DNA of 64,000 bases. Source: Urinicoccus massiliensis (lineage in GTDB: Bacteria; Bacillota; Clostridia; Tissierellales; Peptoniphilaceae). Under the pieces are notes generated by a model. That model was not told the origin of the DNA and searched no databases. It was given only the letters and a program-made list of their open reading frames with translations. Of the stretch, positions 43,102 through 52,383 are shown one piece after another. Within the stretch, counting starts at the first letter, position 1. Every line of letters starts with the position of its first letter. The stretch covers positions 844,300 through 908,299 of the forward strand of contig NZ_LT635493.1 in the NCBI RefSeq assembly GCF_900120405.1, in the 5' to 3' direction. Made by a program: the position numbers and the translations under genes.

Positions 43102-44152
43102 AAAATTGGAGCTTCCGTTAAGCTCAGGGAAGGTAAAAATATTTTGCTTATTTATGCTGGCTTTGATTCTATTTTCCGCAGTTTTAAGCATACTCTTCGG
43201 AAGCGTAAATATAAAACCAGACTGGATTACTAAAATTGTAGTAAATAAAATCGCTGAAAAAGAAATATTTACTATCGAATGGGCTAAAAATATAGAGTCG
43301 ATCGTTTGGACTCTAAGGATGCCGAGAATACTGATGGCATTTATCGTTGGAGCATCGTTAAGTTTGAGTGGGGTTTTGATGCAGGCATTGACGAAAAACT
43401 CCCTGGCAGATCCCTACGTCTTGGGAATAAGTTCCGGGGCATCTACCGGAGCGGTGGCAGCAATCATATACGGAGTTTTCGGTTTTATGGGATCATACGG
43501 AATCGTTTTCGGTGCAATCATAGGCTCGGTTGTTTCCATAGCCTTAGCACTTAAAGTTTCGAGCATAAAGGGAAAAATTACATCAACACAATTGGTTTTG
43601 TCTGGAATTGCAGTTTCGGCGATATTTTCAGCACTAACGAATATAATCATATACAGTTCAGGTGCAGGTTCCGATAAAATCAGGACTGCGCTGTTCTGGA
43701 TGATGGGGTCTTTAAGCAGTGCAAAATGGAATCAGATAGGTTATATCTTTATGATATTTTTAGTATCATTCATGCTTATCTATTCATTACACAAAAGCTT
43801 GGATGCAATGCTCTTGGGAGATGACGTCGCAACAACGATAGGTGTTGACTTGGATAAAATTAAACCCATAATAATTATTCTTTGTTCAATCTTAACTGGA
43901 ACGATTGTTTCAGTAAGTGGAACCATAGGATTCGTAGGTCTAGTCATACCTCACGTTACGAGATTAATCGTAGGCGCAAATCATAAAAAATTAATACCTG
44001 CCACAGTCTTGGTAGGTGGCTTTTTCCTGATTATATGCGATTTGCTCTCAAGAGTGATCGTTGCACCGGAAGAAGTTCCAATAGGTGTTGTAACCGCTGT
44101 ATTCGGCGCACCGTTTTTCTTATTTTTGATTAGAAAAAGAAAGGCGATGTAG
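43091..44152 (+). CDS. btuC: FecCD-family ABC permease (BtuC-like)
   Basis: A 353-residue permease with about ten membrane segments, including the L-R-M-P-R-I-L-M-A-F-I-V-G-A-S-L-S-L-S-G entry characteristic of FecCD/BtuC proteins, the G-I-S-S-G-A-S-T-G-A segment and the coupling loop G-F-V-G-L-V-I-P-H-V-T-R. It forms the homodimeric channel that works with the preceding binding protein and following ATPase. It overlaps btuF by 11 bases and ends one base before btuD. Confidence 0.92.
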   Translation: MQNKKLELPLSSGKVKIFCLFMLALILFSAVLSILFGSVNIKPDWITKIVVNKIAEKEIFTIEWAKNIESIVWTLRMPRILMAFIVGASLSLSGVLMQALTKNSLADPYVLGISSGASTGAVAAIIYGVFGFMGSYGIVFGAIIGSVVSIALALKVSSIKGKITSTQLVLSGIAVSAIFSALTNIIIYSSGAGSDKIRTALFWMMGSLSSAKWNQIGYIFMIFLVSFMLIYSLHKSLDAMLLGDDVATTIGVDLDKIKPIIIILCSILTGTIVSVSGTIGFVGLVIPHVTRLIVGANHKKLIPATVLVGGFFLIICDLLSRVIVAPEEVPIGVVTAVFGAPFFLFLIRKRKAM

Positions 44153-44153
44153 T

Positions 44154-44927
44154 ATGAAAGAATTAAGGGTACAAGATTTAAAATTCAGCGTCGATAACAA
44201 AAATATTCTAAACAATATAAATTTAGAAGTAGGTAAGAATGAATTTGTAGGACTTATCGGTCCCAACGGTGCCGGAAAATCAACATTGTTAAAGAACATT
44301 TACAATGTATTAAAGCCCAGTAGCGGATCGATTTATCTCACAGGCGATGAACTTTCAAAGCTGCCAAATAAGGAAATAGCAAAAAGAATGTCCGTATTAT
44401 CCCAGGAACATAATATGGAATTTGATATGAAAGTGTTGGAAATAGTTTTACTCGGAAGATACGCACACGACAACTCTTTGTTTAAAAGCAGTACTAAAGA
44501 GGATATCGAAATTGCCATGGCATCTTTAAAAAAGGTTGGTCTCGAATCCTTTGCCGACAGAAATTTCTTCAGTCTTTCAGGAGGGGAAAAACAAAGGGTG
44601 CTTCTTGCAAGAGTATTAACGCAAGCTTGCAAATTTATAGTCCTTGACGAACCCACAAATCATTTGGACGTAATGTACCAATATCAGACCATGGAGATTT
44701 TAAAAAAAGAAAATGTAACAGTTTTTTCATCCATACATGATTTGAACATTGCGGCAATGTATTGCGACAGAATCATTTTGCTACAAAAAGGAAAAGTGAT
44801 AGATGTCGGAAGGCCAGAGGAAATTTTAACCGAAGAAAAAATTTCTGCAGTATTTCATGTCGGTGTGGAAGCTAAAATAAATAGTAAAACAGGAAAAATT
44901 CAAATTTACTATTTTCCAAAAGAATAA
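44154..44927 (+). CDS. btuD: ABC transporter ATPase for cobalamin uptake (BtuD-like)
   Basis: A 257-residue ATPase of the siderophore/B12 class with Walker A G-P-N-G-A-G-K-S, signature L-S-G-G-E-K-Q-R and Walker B F-I-V-L-D-E-P-T-N-H-L-D. It powers the BtuFC transporter. It begins two bases after the permease ends. The operon has no obvious terminator immediately after the stop; the first good hairpin is at 45034-45076. Confidence 0.92.
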   Translation: MKELRVQDLKFSVDNKNILNNINLEVGKNEFVGLIGPNGAGKSTLLKNIYNVLKPSSGSIYLTGDELSKLPNKEIAKRMSVLSQEHNMEFDMKVLEIVLLGRYAHDNSLFKSSTKEDIEIAMASLKKVGLESFADRNFFSLSGGEKQRVLLARVLTQACKFIVLDEPTNHLDVMYQYQTMEILKKENVTVFSSIHDLNIAAMYCDRIILLQKGKVIDVGRPEEILTEEKISAVFHVGVEAKINSKTGKIQIYYFPKE

Positions 44928-44956
44928 AGCTATCATAAACCAGGGTTTTAATAAGT

Positions 44957-45030
44957 TGACCCCAAAAAGTTGGACCGAGTCCCAGGACTGATCGGTTACT
45001 AGCTCAAGACTGTATAAAATTTTGTGTATA
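44957..45030. repeat. Relic ends of two insertion sequences
   Basis: TGACCCCAAAAAGTTGGACC (44957-44976) closely matches the terminal repeats of the IS3-family element at 52.6-54.2 kb, but no transposase follows. At 45008-45030 GACTGTATAAAATTTTGTGT resembles an IS256-family terminal repeat. Both appear to be leftovers of deleted elements. Confidence 0.55.
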
Positions 45031-45033
45031 GAA

Positions 45034-45078
45034 CCTCCTGATTAGGGTAAAGAAAAACTAATCAGGAGGATTTTTTAT
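45034..45078 (+). terminator. Hairpin terminator downstream of the btu genes
   Basis: CCTCCTGATTAG and CTAATCAGGAGG form a perfect 12-bp stem followed by ATTTTTT. It lies within the IS-relic region and is the first plausible end for the btuFCD transcript. Confidence 0.8.
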
Positions 45079-45092
45079 GATCCTATAAAAAT

Positions 45093-45125
45093 AAAAGGCA
45101 GGCCTTAATGAAAGGCCTGCCTTTT
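45093..45125. terminator. Bidirectional terminator serving tRNA-Ala
   Basis: AAAAGGCAGGCCTT and AAGGCCTGCCTTTT form a perfect stem seven bases beyond the 3' end of the minus-strand tRNA. Confidence 0.88.
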
Positions 45126-45131
45126 GACTTG

Positions 45132-45207
45132 TGGTGGAGAATAGGGGACTTGAACCCCTGACCTTCTGGCTGCCAGCCAGACGCTCTCCCAGCTGAGCTA
45201 ATTCCCC
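45132..45207 (-). tRNA. tRNA-Ala (GGC anticodon)
   Basis: A 76-base gene on the minus strand with encoded CCA. Acceptor arms GGGGAAT and ATTCTCC pair with one G-T wobble; the D arm is GCTCAGCTGGGAGAGC; the anticodon stem TCTGG/CCAGA holds loop CTGGCAG, giving GGC; the T arm is AGGGGTTCAAGTCCCCT. Confidence 0.93.
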
Positions 45208-45373
45208 AAGCCACATAATTATATCCTAGAAAGGAGGACTTGTCCAGTAAAAAAATATTTTTTTTGCAAAAATTTAAGAGGCCCGGGAAAAAGCAGGGGG
45301 AAGAAGGCTTTTCAAGCAGAGAAAAAAGAGGGGAAAAAGGCCGGGGAAAACTTGGGAAAGGGCAAGAAAAGTC

Positions 45374-45531
45374 TTGACCCCAGGGCCTGGATGTGGTTAA
45401 ATAAACATGTTATGGGATGTTGGGAGGCCAGCTCAGAGAAAAAACCGGCTGCCTTGCAAGGAGGGGGTTAGGATTTGACATCTCCCTATCTCCACCAACC
45501 GTCATCTGAGCCGTGGAGGGCTCCTTTTTTT
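45374..45531 (+). ncRNA. Candidate small structured RNA upstream of secA
   Basis: TTGACC (45374-45379), 17 bases and TG-G-TTAAAT (to 45402) make a promoter candidate, and GAGCC/GGCTC (45508-45523) with seven T makes a terminator. The roughly 120 bases between can fold: GATG-TTGG (45416-45423) pairs with CCAA (45495-45498) and CATC (45503-45506), enclosing GGAGG/CTCC and CCTTGCAAGG elements. No good ORF is present. It does not match the consensus of SRP RNA, tmRNA, RNase P RNA or a T-box as I know them; a 6S-like RNA cannot be excluded. Confidence 0.4.
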
Positions 45532-45588
45532 ATGAAAAAGTAAGATGGCAAAGATTTATCTAATTTCTTGAAAAAAATTCTAAAAAGC

Positions 45589-45628
45589 TTGACAATTCAA
45601 TGAATAAAGGCATTGAATATGATATAAT
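45589..45628 (+). promoter_or_regulatory. secA promoter region with palindrome
   Basis: A perfect TATAAT lies at 45623-45628. Upstream, ATTCAATG (45595-45602) and CATTGAAT (45611-45618) form a perfect 8-bp inverted repeat with an 8-base gap, where a repressor or activator could bind. TTGACA at 45589 is 28 bases from the -10, too far for a normal -35. Confidence 0.5.
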
Positions 45629-45705
45629 AAGATAGTTGAAGATTTTTAAGAAAACTTAAATGGATTGGATAAAAATTAAAGATAAATGAGGAAAGGTGAA
45701 AAGGC

Positions 45706-48447
45706 GTGGGATTATTTGATACGTTGTTCGGTTCTTACTCGGACCGAGAAATTAAAAAAATTCAGCCCTTAGTAAAGCAAGTGATCAGTTTAGACAAGGA
45801 AATGCAAGGTCTAAGCGATGACCAACTAAAGGCCAAAACAGAAGAATTTAAAAAGAGGGTCCAAGAGGATGGGGAAAGTTTAGACTCTATCCTACCAGAA
45901 GCCTTTGCTGTGGTTCGAGAAGCAGCATGGCGGGTCCTGGGCATGAAACACTTTGAAGTCCAAATTATTGGGGGGATTATCCTCCACCAAGGACGGATTG
46001 CCGAAATGAAAACTGGGGAAGGTAAGACCCTGGTAGCCACCCTACCGGCCTACTTAAATGCCCTGGAAGGCAGGGGTGTCCATGTAGTTACAGTCAATGA
46101 CTACCTGGCCAACCGGGACCGGGAATGGATGGGCAAGATCTACGAATTCCTAGGCCTGTCTGTGGGATGTATCCTCCACGACATGACTCCGGAAGAAAGA
46201 AAGATTGCCTATAATTCCGATATTACTTACGGGACCAACAACGAATTTGGTTTTGACTACCTAAGAGACAACATGGTCATCTACAAGGAAGAAATGGTTC
46301 AAAGAGACCTCCACTATTGTATCGTGGACGAAGTGGACTCTATCTTAATTGATGAGGCCAGAACTCCTTTGATTATTTCAGGCCAAGGAGATGAATCCAC
46401 AGACCTCTACATCCGGGCAAGGGACTTTGTCAACACCCTAACCAGCCGGGTTAAGTCCCAAGACGAAGAAAGAGCAGACATCTTCAACCGGGAATTTACC
46501 GAGGAAACGGTAGACTATGTCATTGACGAAAAACAAAAGACCTCAACCCTGACGGACAAGGGGACTGCCAAGGCAGAAAGCTATTTTGGCATCGACAACT
46601 TGTCTGACATGGAAAACATGGAACTGGCCCACCATATTAACCAAGCCCTGAAGGCCCAAGGAAATATGAAGAGGGACATCGACTATGTAGTCCAAGAAAA
46701 TGAAATCATCATTGTAGATGAATTTACCGGTCGTTTGATGTATGGACGTCGCTATTCAGACGGCCTCCACCAAGCCATTGAAGCCAAGGAAGCCATTGAA
46801 GTCAAGGCAGAATCCAAGACCCTGGCTACAGTTACCTTCCAAAACTTCTTTAGGATGTATGACAAGCTGGCCGGGATGACCGGGACAGCCAAGACGGAAG
46901 AAGAAGAGTTCCGGGAAATCTACAAGATTGACGTTATTGAAATTCCAACCAACAAACCCGTTATCCGGAAGGACTTAAACGACGCCATCTACAAGGACCA
47001 AGACTCTAAATTCCAAGCTGTTACAGAAGAAATTGTCAAACGCCACGAAACGGGCCAACCCATCCTGGTTGGGACTATTTCCATTGAAAAATCAGAACTT
47101 TTAAGTAAATATTTAAAGAAACGGGGCATCAAGCACCAAGTCTTAAATGCCAAAAGACACAAGCAAGAGTCTGAAATCGTAGCCCAAGCAGGTCGCTATG
47201 GGGCCGTTACCATTGCCACTAACATGGCCGGCCGTGGTACAGATATTGTCCTGGGTGGGAACCCAGAATTTATGGCCAAAAAAGAGCTGATCAAACAAGG
47301 CATCTCTGAAGCCACTCTTGAATTGGTGGACTCCTTCTTCGATACAGAAGACCAAGAAGTTATTGAAGCCCGCAAGCTCTACCAAAAAGAACTGGCTCGC
47401 TTTAAAGAAGGAACCGACGAAGAAGCCAAGAAGGTTATCCAAGCCGGAGGCCTTCACATTATCGGGACGGAACGTCATGAGTCCAGACGAATTGACAACC
47501 AATTAAGGGGTCGGTCTGGTCGGCAAGGAGACCCGGGTTCTACCCGTTTCTACATTTCCGGAGACGACGACCTCATCCGCCTATTTGCTGGAGACCGCTT
47601 TAAAAAGGTCATGTCTTCCATAGACACTCCACCAGACGAACCCATTGAGCACAAGATCCTAACCCGTTTAATCGAATCTGCTCAAAGAAAGGTAGAAGGC
47701 AACAACTTCTCCATCCGGAAAAACGTCCTCCAATATGACGACGTTATGAACAAGCAAAGACAAGTTATTTACGGGGAACGTCGCAAGGTTTTGGAAGGTC
47801 AAAATTTAAAAGACGACATCCTGAATATGGTCAGGGGTCTGGTAGACAGCCTGGTGGACTTCTACAACAAGTCTGACGAACACGGACACAAAAACTTGGA
47901 CCGCCAAGGCCTCTTAAACAGTTTAATTGAAACCTTCGGCTTTGAAGAAAATGAACTGGCGGGCCACGAAAAAGACTCCATCCAAGACTTGAAAGAAGTC
48001 ATCAGCCAAAAGGCCTTTGACCGCTACCAAGGAAAAGAAGAAGAATTCGGGTCTGACAAGTTCAGAGAAGTAGAACGAGTCATCCTCCTGCAAGTGGTGG
48101 ACCAAAAGTGGATGGACCACATCGACGCCATGGACCAACTCCGTCAAGGAATTGGCCTAAGAGCTGTAGGCCAAGTAGACCCGGCCCGGGCCTACCAAAA
48201 CGAAGGCTTCGATATGTTTGAAGCCATGAATGAAACCATCCGGGAAGACACCGTGAAGATGCTCTTCCACGTCTACAATCCTGAAAATGTCCACCGGGTC
48301 CGGGTGGCTAAGGAAGTAGAAACAGTCAACCCCGATGATGGCAAGCAAAAACCCTATGTCCGCAAGAATGAAAAGGTCGGACGAAACGACCCCTGTCCTT
48401 GTGGAAGTGGGAAGAAATATAAAAACTGCTGCGGCAAAAACGACTAA
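45706..48447 (+). CDS. secA: Protein translocase ATPase SecA
   Basis: A 913-residue motor that drives unfolded preproteins through SecYEG. Walker A M-K-T-G-E-G-K-T is near residue 103, the D-E-V-D box near 208, the preprotein cross-linking and helicase-like second ATPase domain follow (M-A-G-R-G-T-D-I near 508), and the C-terminus ends in the zinc-binding [13 protein letters not shown]. The start is GTG with AGGTGAAAAGGC ahead. It is followed after nine bases by prfB, a common Firmicute order. Confidence 0.97.
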   Translation: MGLFDTLFGSYSDREIKKIQPLVKQVISLDKEMQGLSDDQLKAKTEEFKKRVQEDGESLDSILPEAFAVVREAAWRVLGMKHFEVQIIGGIILHQGRIAEMKTGEGKTLVATLPAYLNALEGRGVHVVTVNDYLANRDREWMGKIYEFLGLSVGCILHDMTPEERKIAYNSDITYGTNNEFGFDYLRDNMVIYKEEMVQRDLHYCIVDEVDSILIDEARTPLIISGQGDESTDLYIRARDFVNTLTSRVKSQDEERADIFNREFTEETVDYVIDEKQKTSTLTDKGTAKAESYFGIDNLSDMENMELAHHINQALKAQGNMKRDIDYVVQENEIIIVDEFTGRLMYGRRYSDGLHQAIEAKEAIEVKAESKTLATVTFQNFFRMYDKLAGMTGTAKTEEEEFREIYKIDVIEIPTNKPVIRKDLNDAIYKDQDSKFQAVTEEIVKRHETGQPILVGTISIEKSELLSKYLKKRGIKHQVLNAKRHKQESEIVAQAGRYGAVTIATNMAGRGTDIVLGGNPEFMAKKELIKQGISEATLELVDSFFDTEDQEVIEARKLYQKELARFKEGTDEEAKKVIQAGGLHIIGTERHESRRIDNQLRGRSGRQGDPGSTRFYISGDDDLIRLFAGDRFKKVMSSIDTPPDEPIEHKILTRLIESAQRKVEGNNFSIRKNVLQYDDVMNKQRQVIYGERRKVLEGQNLKDDILNMVRGLVDSLVDFYNKSDEHGHKNLDRQGLLNSLIETFGFEENELAGHEKDSIQDLKEVISQKAFDRYQGKEEEFGSDKFREVERVILLQVVDQKWMDHIDAMDQLRQGIGLRAVGQVDPARAYQNEGFDMFEAMNETIREDTVKMLFHVYNPENVHRVRVAKEVETVNPDDGKQKPYVRKNEKVGRNDPCPCGSGKKYKNCCGKND

Positions 48448-48456
48448 GGAGGACCT

Positions 48457-49578
48457 ATGGAGCAAAACATCTATCTGGATAAAGAAAGCTTAGAAAAGGC
48501 AAAAAATCTGGTTTTAGAACTTGGAGCATCCATAGACATCAACTCTTTAAAGGAAGAAGAAAAAGAAATCGAAAAAGAAACCTTCCAACCGGGTTTTTGG
48601 GACGATTCTCAGGCGGCGCAAAAGTTAATCAAAAAGCAAAACCAGTACAAGGAAAAAATTGACACCTACGACCACCTCATGGCAGACATTGAAGAAGCGG
48701 AAGTCATGATTGACCTCATGGAAGAAGAAGAGGACTTTAGCTTTTACGACCAATTTAAAGAAGCTGTTAAAAATATCCGGGACAGGGCGGCCAACTTCAA
48801 GTTGACCACCCTCCTAACGGGGGAATACGACGACAATGCAGCCATTGTCTCCATTCATGCCGGAGCCGGAGGAACGGAAGCCCAAGACTGGGCAGACATG
48901 CTCTACCGGATGTACCGTCGCTATGGAGATAAAAAGGGTTTCAAGGTAGAAACCCTGGACCTCTTAACAGAAGACGAGGCAGGGATCAAGTCCGTAACCA
49001 TGCGGATGGCCGGCCCCCATGCCTACGGCTATCTCAAGGCGGAAAAGGGAGTCCACCGTCTAGTCCGTATCAGCCCCTTTGATGCGGCCAAAAAACGGCA
49101 CACCTCTTTTTCTAGTGTAGACGTCTATCCTGAATTGGACGACGATATTGAAGTCGACATCAAGGATGAAGACTTGAAAATTGACACCTACCGGTCCTCT
49201 GGGGCCGGGGGCCAACACGTCAATACAACGGATTCCGCTGTTCGGATTACCCATATTCCCACAGGGATTGTGGTCCAATGCCAAAATGAACGGTCACAAA
49301 TCCAAAATAGGGAGCAGGCCATGAATATGCTGAAGGCAAAATTAATTGCCCTGGCAGAAGAAGAGAAAAAAGAAAAGATTGACGACCTCCAAGGCAACTA
49401 TGCACAAATTGCCTGGGGATCCCAAATCCGCTCTTACGTTTTTCAACCCTATACCATGGTTAAAGACCACAGGACAGGGGAAGAAGTAGGGGATGTAAAC
49501 CGGGTTATGGACGGAGACCTGGACCCCTTTATCAACGCCTACCTGCAAAAAACGGCTACAGAATCCAAGGAAAATTAA
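48457..49578 (+). CDS. prfB: Peptide chain release factor 2
   Basis: A 373-residue class-I release factor for UGA and UAA. The SPF codon-recognition tripeptide is near residue 206 (R-I-S-P-F-D) and the catalytic G-G-Q near 251 (G-A-G-G-Q-H-V-N). The frame runs unbroken from an ATG with AAGGAGG, through the region where most bacterial prfB genes need a programmed +1 frameshift (an in-frame UGA after about 25 codons); no CTTTGA slippery site is present. So the usual autoregulation is absent here. Confidence 0.96.
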   Translation: MEQNIYLDKESLEKAKNLVLELGASIDINSLKEEEKEIEKETFQPGFWDDSQAAQKLIKKQNQYKEKIDTYDHLMADIEEAEVMIDLMEEEEDFSFYDQFKEAVKNIRDRAANFKLTTLLTGEYDDNAAIVSIHAGAGGTEAQDWADMLYRMYRRYGDKKGFKVETLDLLTEDEAGIKSVTMRMAGPHAYGYLKAEKGVHRLVRISPFDAAKKRHTSFSSVDVYPELDDDIEVDIKDEDLKIDTYRSSGAGGQHVNTTDSAVRITHIPTGIVVQCQNERSQIQNREQAMNMLKAKLIALAEEEKKEKIDDLQGNYAQIAWGSQIRSYVFQPYTMVKDHRTGEEVGDVNRVMDGDLDPFINAYLQKTATESKEN

Positions 49579-49589
49579 AAGAAGTCGAG

Positions 49590-49628
49590 AGGATCTTTAG
49601 GGGAAACCACCGTGAAGGTCCTTTCTTT
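49590..49628 (+). other. Weak hairpin between prfB and tex
   Basis: GGATCTT and AAGGTCC pair imperfectly (one G-T) and are followed by TTTCTTT, a possible weak terminator or attenuator in the 69-base gap. Confidence 0.35.
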
Positions 49629-49647
49629 ATGAACAATAGGAGGCCCT

Positions 49648-51741
49648 ATGAAGATTAGTGCAGAATTAGCCAAGGAACTTAATTTAGGAGAAAAATCAGT
49701 CCAAGCCGCCCTGGACCTGATTAATGACAACAACACCATCCCCTTTATTGCCCGTTATCGAAAAGAGCAAACCGGCAACATGAGTGATGATGACCTCCGG
49801 ACCCTTTATGCCCGTTACCTGGCCCTAAAGTCCCTGGAGGAAAAAAAGGAAGAAGTGGAGAGAAAACTCAAGGACCTGGAAGTCTACAATGAAGACCTGG
49901 CCAAGGCCATTGAAGAGGCCAAGACCCTGACAGACCTGGAGGACATCTACCGGCCCTACCGGCCCAAACGTAGGACCCGGGCCACCATTGCCAAGGAAAA
50001 GGGCTATGGTCCTGTCTATGAAATCCTGGTTAAGGAAGGGGCAACAGAGGCAGACTTAAAAAATTGCCTGGAAGACTTTGAAGACCCGGAAGAGGCCCTG
50101 CAAGGAGGTCAAGACATCCTGGCAGAAGCCTATTCTGACCATGCAAAAATTCGGGCCCTGGTGAAAAAATTTGTCCGGCTCACAGGACAAATTGCCAGCC
50201 AGGAAGGCAAGGAAAGCAACGACACCTATGCCATGTACTATGACCGGGAAGAACCCCTTAAGCGGATTCAAAACCACCGGGTCCTGGCCCTGAACCGGGG
50301 AGAAAAAGAAGAAGCCCTCAAGGTCAAAATCAACTTTCCCAAGGACCTCTTGGAAGGTCAAGTGGCCATGATGGCCTTGGTGGACAACCAGGTCAAGGAC
50401 AAGCAAGAAGAAGCCCTGAAAGACGGTCTGGACCGTCTGGTCTATCCTTCCATCGAAAGGGAAATCCGAAATGACCTAACAGAAAGGGCCCAAAAGGATG
50501 CCATAGATGTCTTTGCAAAAAACTTAAAGCCCCTTTTACTCATGCGGCCCCTGAAAAACAACCGGGTCCTGGCCATGGACCCAGGCTATCGAACTGGATG
50601 CAAGGTTGCTGCCTTGGATGAATATGGAAAGGTCCTGGACCATACTGTAATCTACATTACCAAGTCTGACCGAGAAAAAGAGGCCGGGGAAAAAGAAATC
50701 CTCCGGCTCATTAAAAAGTACGGCCTCCAAGTGGCTTCCATTGGCAACGGAACCGCCTCCCGGGAGACGGAACAATTTATGAGTGACTTGATCCAAGACA
50801 ACCATCTGGACATGACCTATGCCATTACCAACGAGGCAGGGGCGTCCATTTACAGTGCCTCCAAGCTGGGGGCGGAAGAATTTCCTGACCTGGATGTTAC
50901 TGTCCGGGGGGCCATTTCCATTGGCCGCCGTCTCCAAGACCCCCTGGCAGAATTAGTCAAGATTGAACCCCGGCATATTGGTGTGGGCCAATACCAACAC
51001 GACCTGCCCAAGCAAGAATTGGAAGGCACCCTCCAAGGGGTGGTCCAAGATAGTGTAAACCGGGTGGGGGTAGACCCCAATACAGCTTCTGTTCCCCTCT
51101 TGTCCTATGTGGCGGGGATTGGACCTAAGCTGGCCAAGGAAATTGTCAAGTACCGGGAAGAAAAGGGTCCCTTCCATTCCATAAAAGAACTCAAGGAAGT
51201 CAAGGGAATGGGACCAGCCAGCTTCCAACAATCGGCAGGATTTTTGCGGATTGTGGATGCAGAAAATATCCTGGACCAAACGGCTGTCCACCCCGAATCC
51301 TATCCCCTGGCCCAACTTCTTTTAGAGGGCAAGGAAGACCAGGCCAAGGAAATGGCAAGGGAAGCCGACATGACCTATACCCTGGAGGATATCAAGGAAG
51401 AATTAAAGGCTCCGGGCCGGGACCCTCGGGACCAATTAGACCAAGTTTCCCTTCGCAAGGGAGCCATGGGCCTGGACGATTTAGAGTTGGGCATGCAGTT
51501 CCAAGGGCCCATCCGCAATGTTGTCAACTTTGGTGCCTTTGTAGATATTGGCATCAAGGAAGACGGCCTGGTCCACAGATCGAAATTATTAAATGCCCCC
51601 AAGGACCGGAGAGCCTACCAGGCCTTTGACCCCAGCAAGGCCTACAAGGTAGGGATGACCCTTTCTGTAGAAGTCATTGAAATCGACAAGGAAAGGGGCC
51701 GGGTGGGACTGAAGGAAATTTCTTCTGGCCCAGAGTTTTAA
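49648..51741 (+). CDS. tex: Tex family transcription accessory / RNA-binding protein
   Basis: A 697-residue protein with the Tex layout: an N-terminal helical HtH region (opening with L-N-x-x-x-x-Q-V/A and P-F-I-A-R-Y-R-K-E), a YqgF/RNase H-like domain (about 305-430, with D-P-G-Y-R-T-G-C-K), a double helix-hairpin-helix (about 480-560) and an S1 RNA-binding domain near 612-690 (G-P-I-R-N-V-V-N-F-G-A-F-V-D-I). It binds nucleic acids and affects transcription; its exact role in this organism is not known. AGGAGGCCC precedes the ATG. Confidence 0.94.
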   Translation: MKISAELAKELNLGEKSVQAALDLINDNNTIPFIARYRKEQTGNMSDDDLRTLYARYLALKSLEEKKEEVERKLKDLEVYNEDLAKAIEEAKTLTDLEDIYRPYRPKRRTRATIAKEKGYGPVYEILVKEGATEADLKNCLEDFEDPEEALQGGQDILAEAYSDHAKIRALVKKFVRLTGQIASQEGKESNDTYAMYYDREEPLKRIQNHRVLALNRGEKEEALKVKINFPKDLLEGQVAMMALVDNQVKDKQEEALKDGLDRLVYPSIEREIRNDLTERAQKDAIDVFAKNLKPLLLMRPLKNNRVLAMDPGYRTGCKVAALDEYGKVLDHTVIYITKSDREKEAGEKEILRLIKKYGLQVASIGNGTASRETEQFMSDLIQDNHLDMTYAITNEAGASIYSASKLGAEEFPDLDVTVRGAISIGRRLQDPLAELVKIEPRHIGVGQYQHDLPKQELEGTLQGVVQDSVNRVGVDPNTASVPLLSYVAGIGPKLAKEIVKYREEKGPFHSIKELKEVKGMGPASFQQSAGFLRIVDAENILDQTAVHPESYPLAQLLLEGKEDQAKEMAREADMTYTLEDIKEELKAPGRDPRDQLDQVSLRKGAMGLDDLELGMQFQGPIRNVVNFGAFVDIGIKEDGLVHRSKLLNAPKDRRAYQAFDPSKAYKVGMTLSVEVIEIDKERGRVGLKEISSGPEF

Positions 51742-51778
51742 GAAAGATTTATGGGGTATCTATTAGATAGGTGATGCA

Positions 51779-52375
51779 ATGAAATTTTTACAAGTTCTGC
51801 TGGTGGTAGCCATTAGTGGCCTTATTGGATATGTAACCAATGTCCTGGCCATTAAGAGCCTCTTTCGGCCCATTCGGCCGGTAAAGGTGGGTCCCTTCTC
51901 TATCCAGGGCCTCATTCCCAAAAGGCGGTTTGACGTGGCCCAAAGTATTGGGTCCATGGTGGCCAGTGAACTTTTAAGTCAGGATGATTTGGTTTCCCAA
52001 ATCATCAGCGATGAAGATGAAGAAAGATTTAGAGAGATATTAATTCAAAAAATCCAAAAAATTGTCTTGGAAAAAATTGCCTTCTTGCCCCTAGGTATTC
52101 AAAACAAGATTTTAGTTACCGTTGAAGACAAGATGGACAAGGAAAGTTCTAAACTTTTCAATGAGGTCAGGGCCCTGGCTGAAGACCACATTCGAAACAA
52201 GGTCGATGTTGGAGCATTAATTGAAGAAAAGATTAATGCCTTGGATTTAGAGCAGTTGGAAGAATTGACCCTGCAAATTGCCGCCAAGGAATTGAGGGCG
52301 ATTGAATGGGTTGGCCTGGTTATGGGGGCTGGAATTGGTTTAATTCAAGGTCTCTTAACCGTTTACTTGTTTTAA
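51779..52375 (+). CDS. DUF445 family membrane protein
   Basis: A 198-residue protein of the DUF445 (YheB-like) family, recognised by the opening G-L-I-G-Y-V-T-N-V-L-A-I-K-S-L-F-R-P and the G-L-I-P-K-R-R segment. Membrane helices at both ends (about 3-25 and 175-197) flank a helical cytoplasmic or external middle. Function unknown; in bacilli homologues are linked to sporulation-related membranes, although nothing here shows sporulation. Proteins of the family are often about twice this long, so this is a short form. GGAGG overlaps its stop and serves the csbD-like gene. Confidence 0.8.
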   Translation: MKFLQVLLVVAISGLIGYVTNVLAIKSLFRPIRPVKVGPFSIQGLIPKRRFDVAQSIGSMVASELLSQDDLVSQIISDEDEERFREILIQKIQKIVLEKIAFLPLGIQNKILVTVEDKMDKESSKLFNEVRALAEDHIRNKVDVGALIEEKINALDLEQLEELTLQIAAKELRAIEWVGLVMGAGIGLIQGLLTVYLF

Positions 52376-52383
52376 GGAGGATT

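Noticed and set aside
44957-44976. A second intact IS3-family element after btuD
   Set aside because: Only one terminal repeat is present, with no transposase and no second end nearby.
45480-45500. A tRNA/tmRNA-like 3' end reading CTATCTCCACCA
   Set aside because: No T arm with GTTCGA precedes it and no matching 5' acceptor arm or tag ORF is visible, so a tmRNA or tRNA call is not supported.
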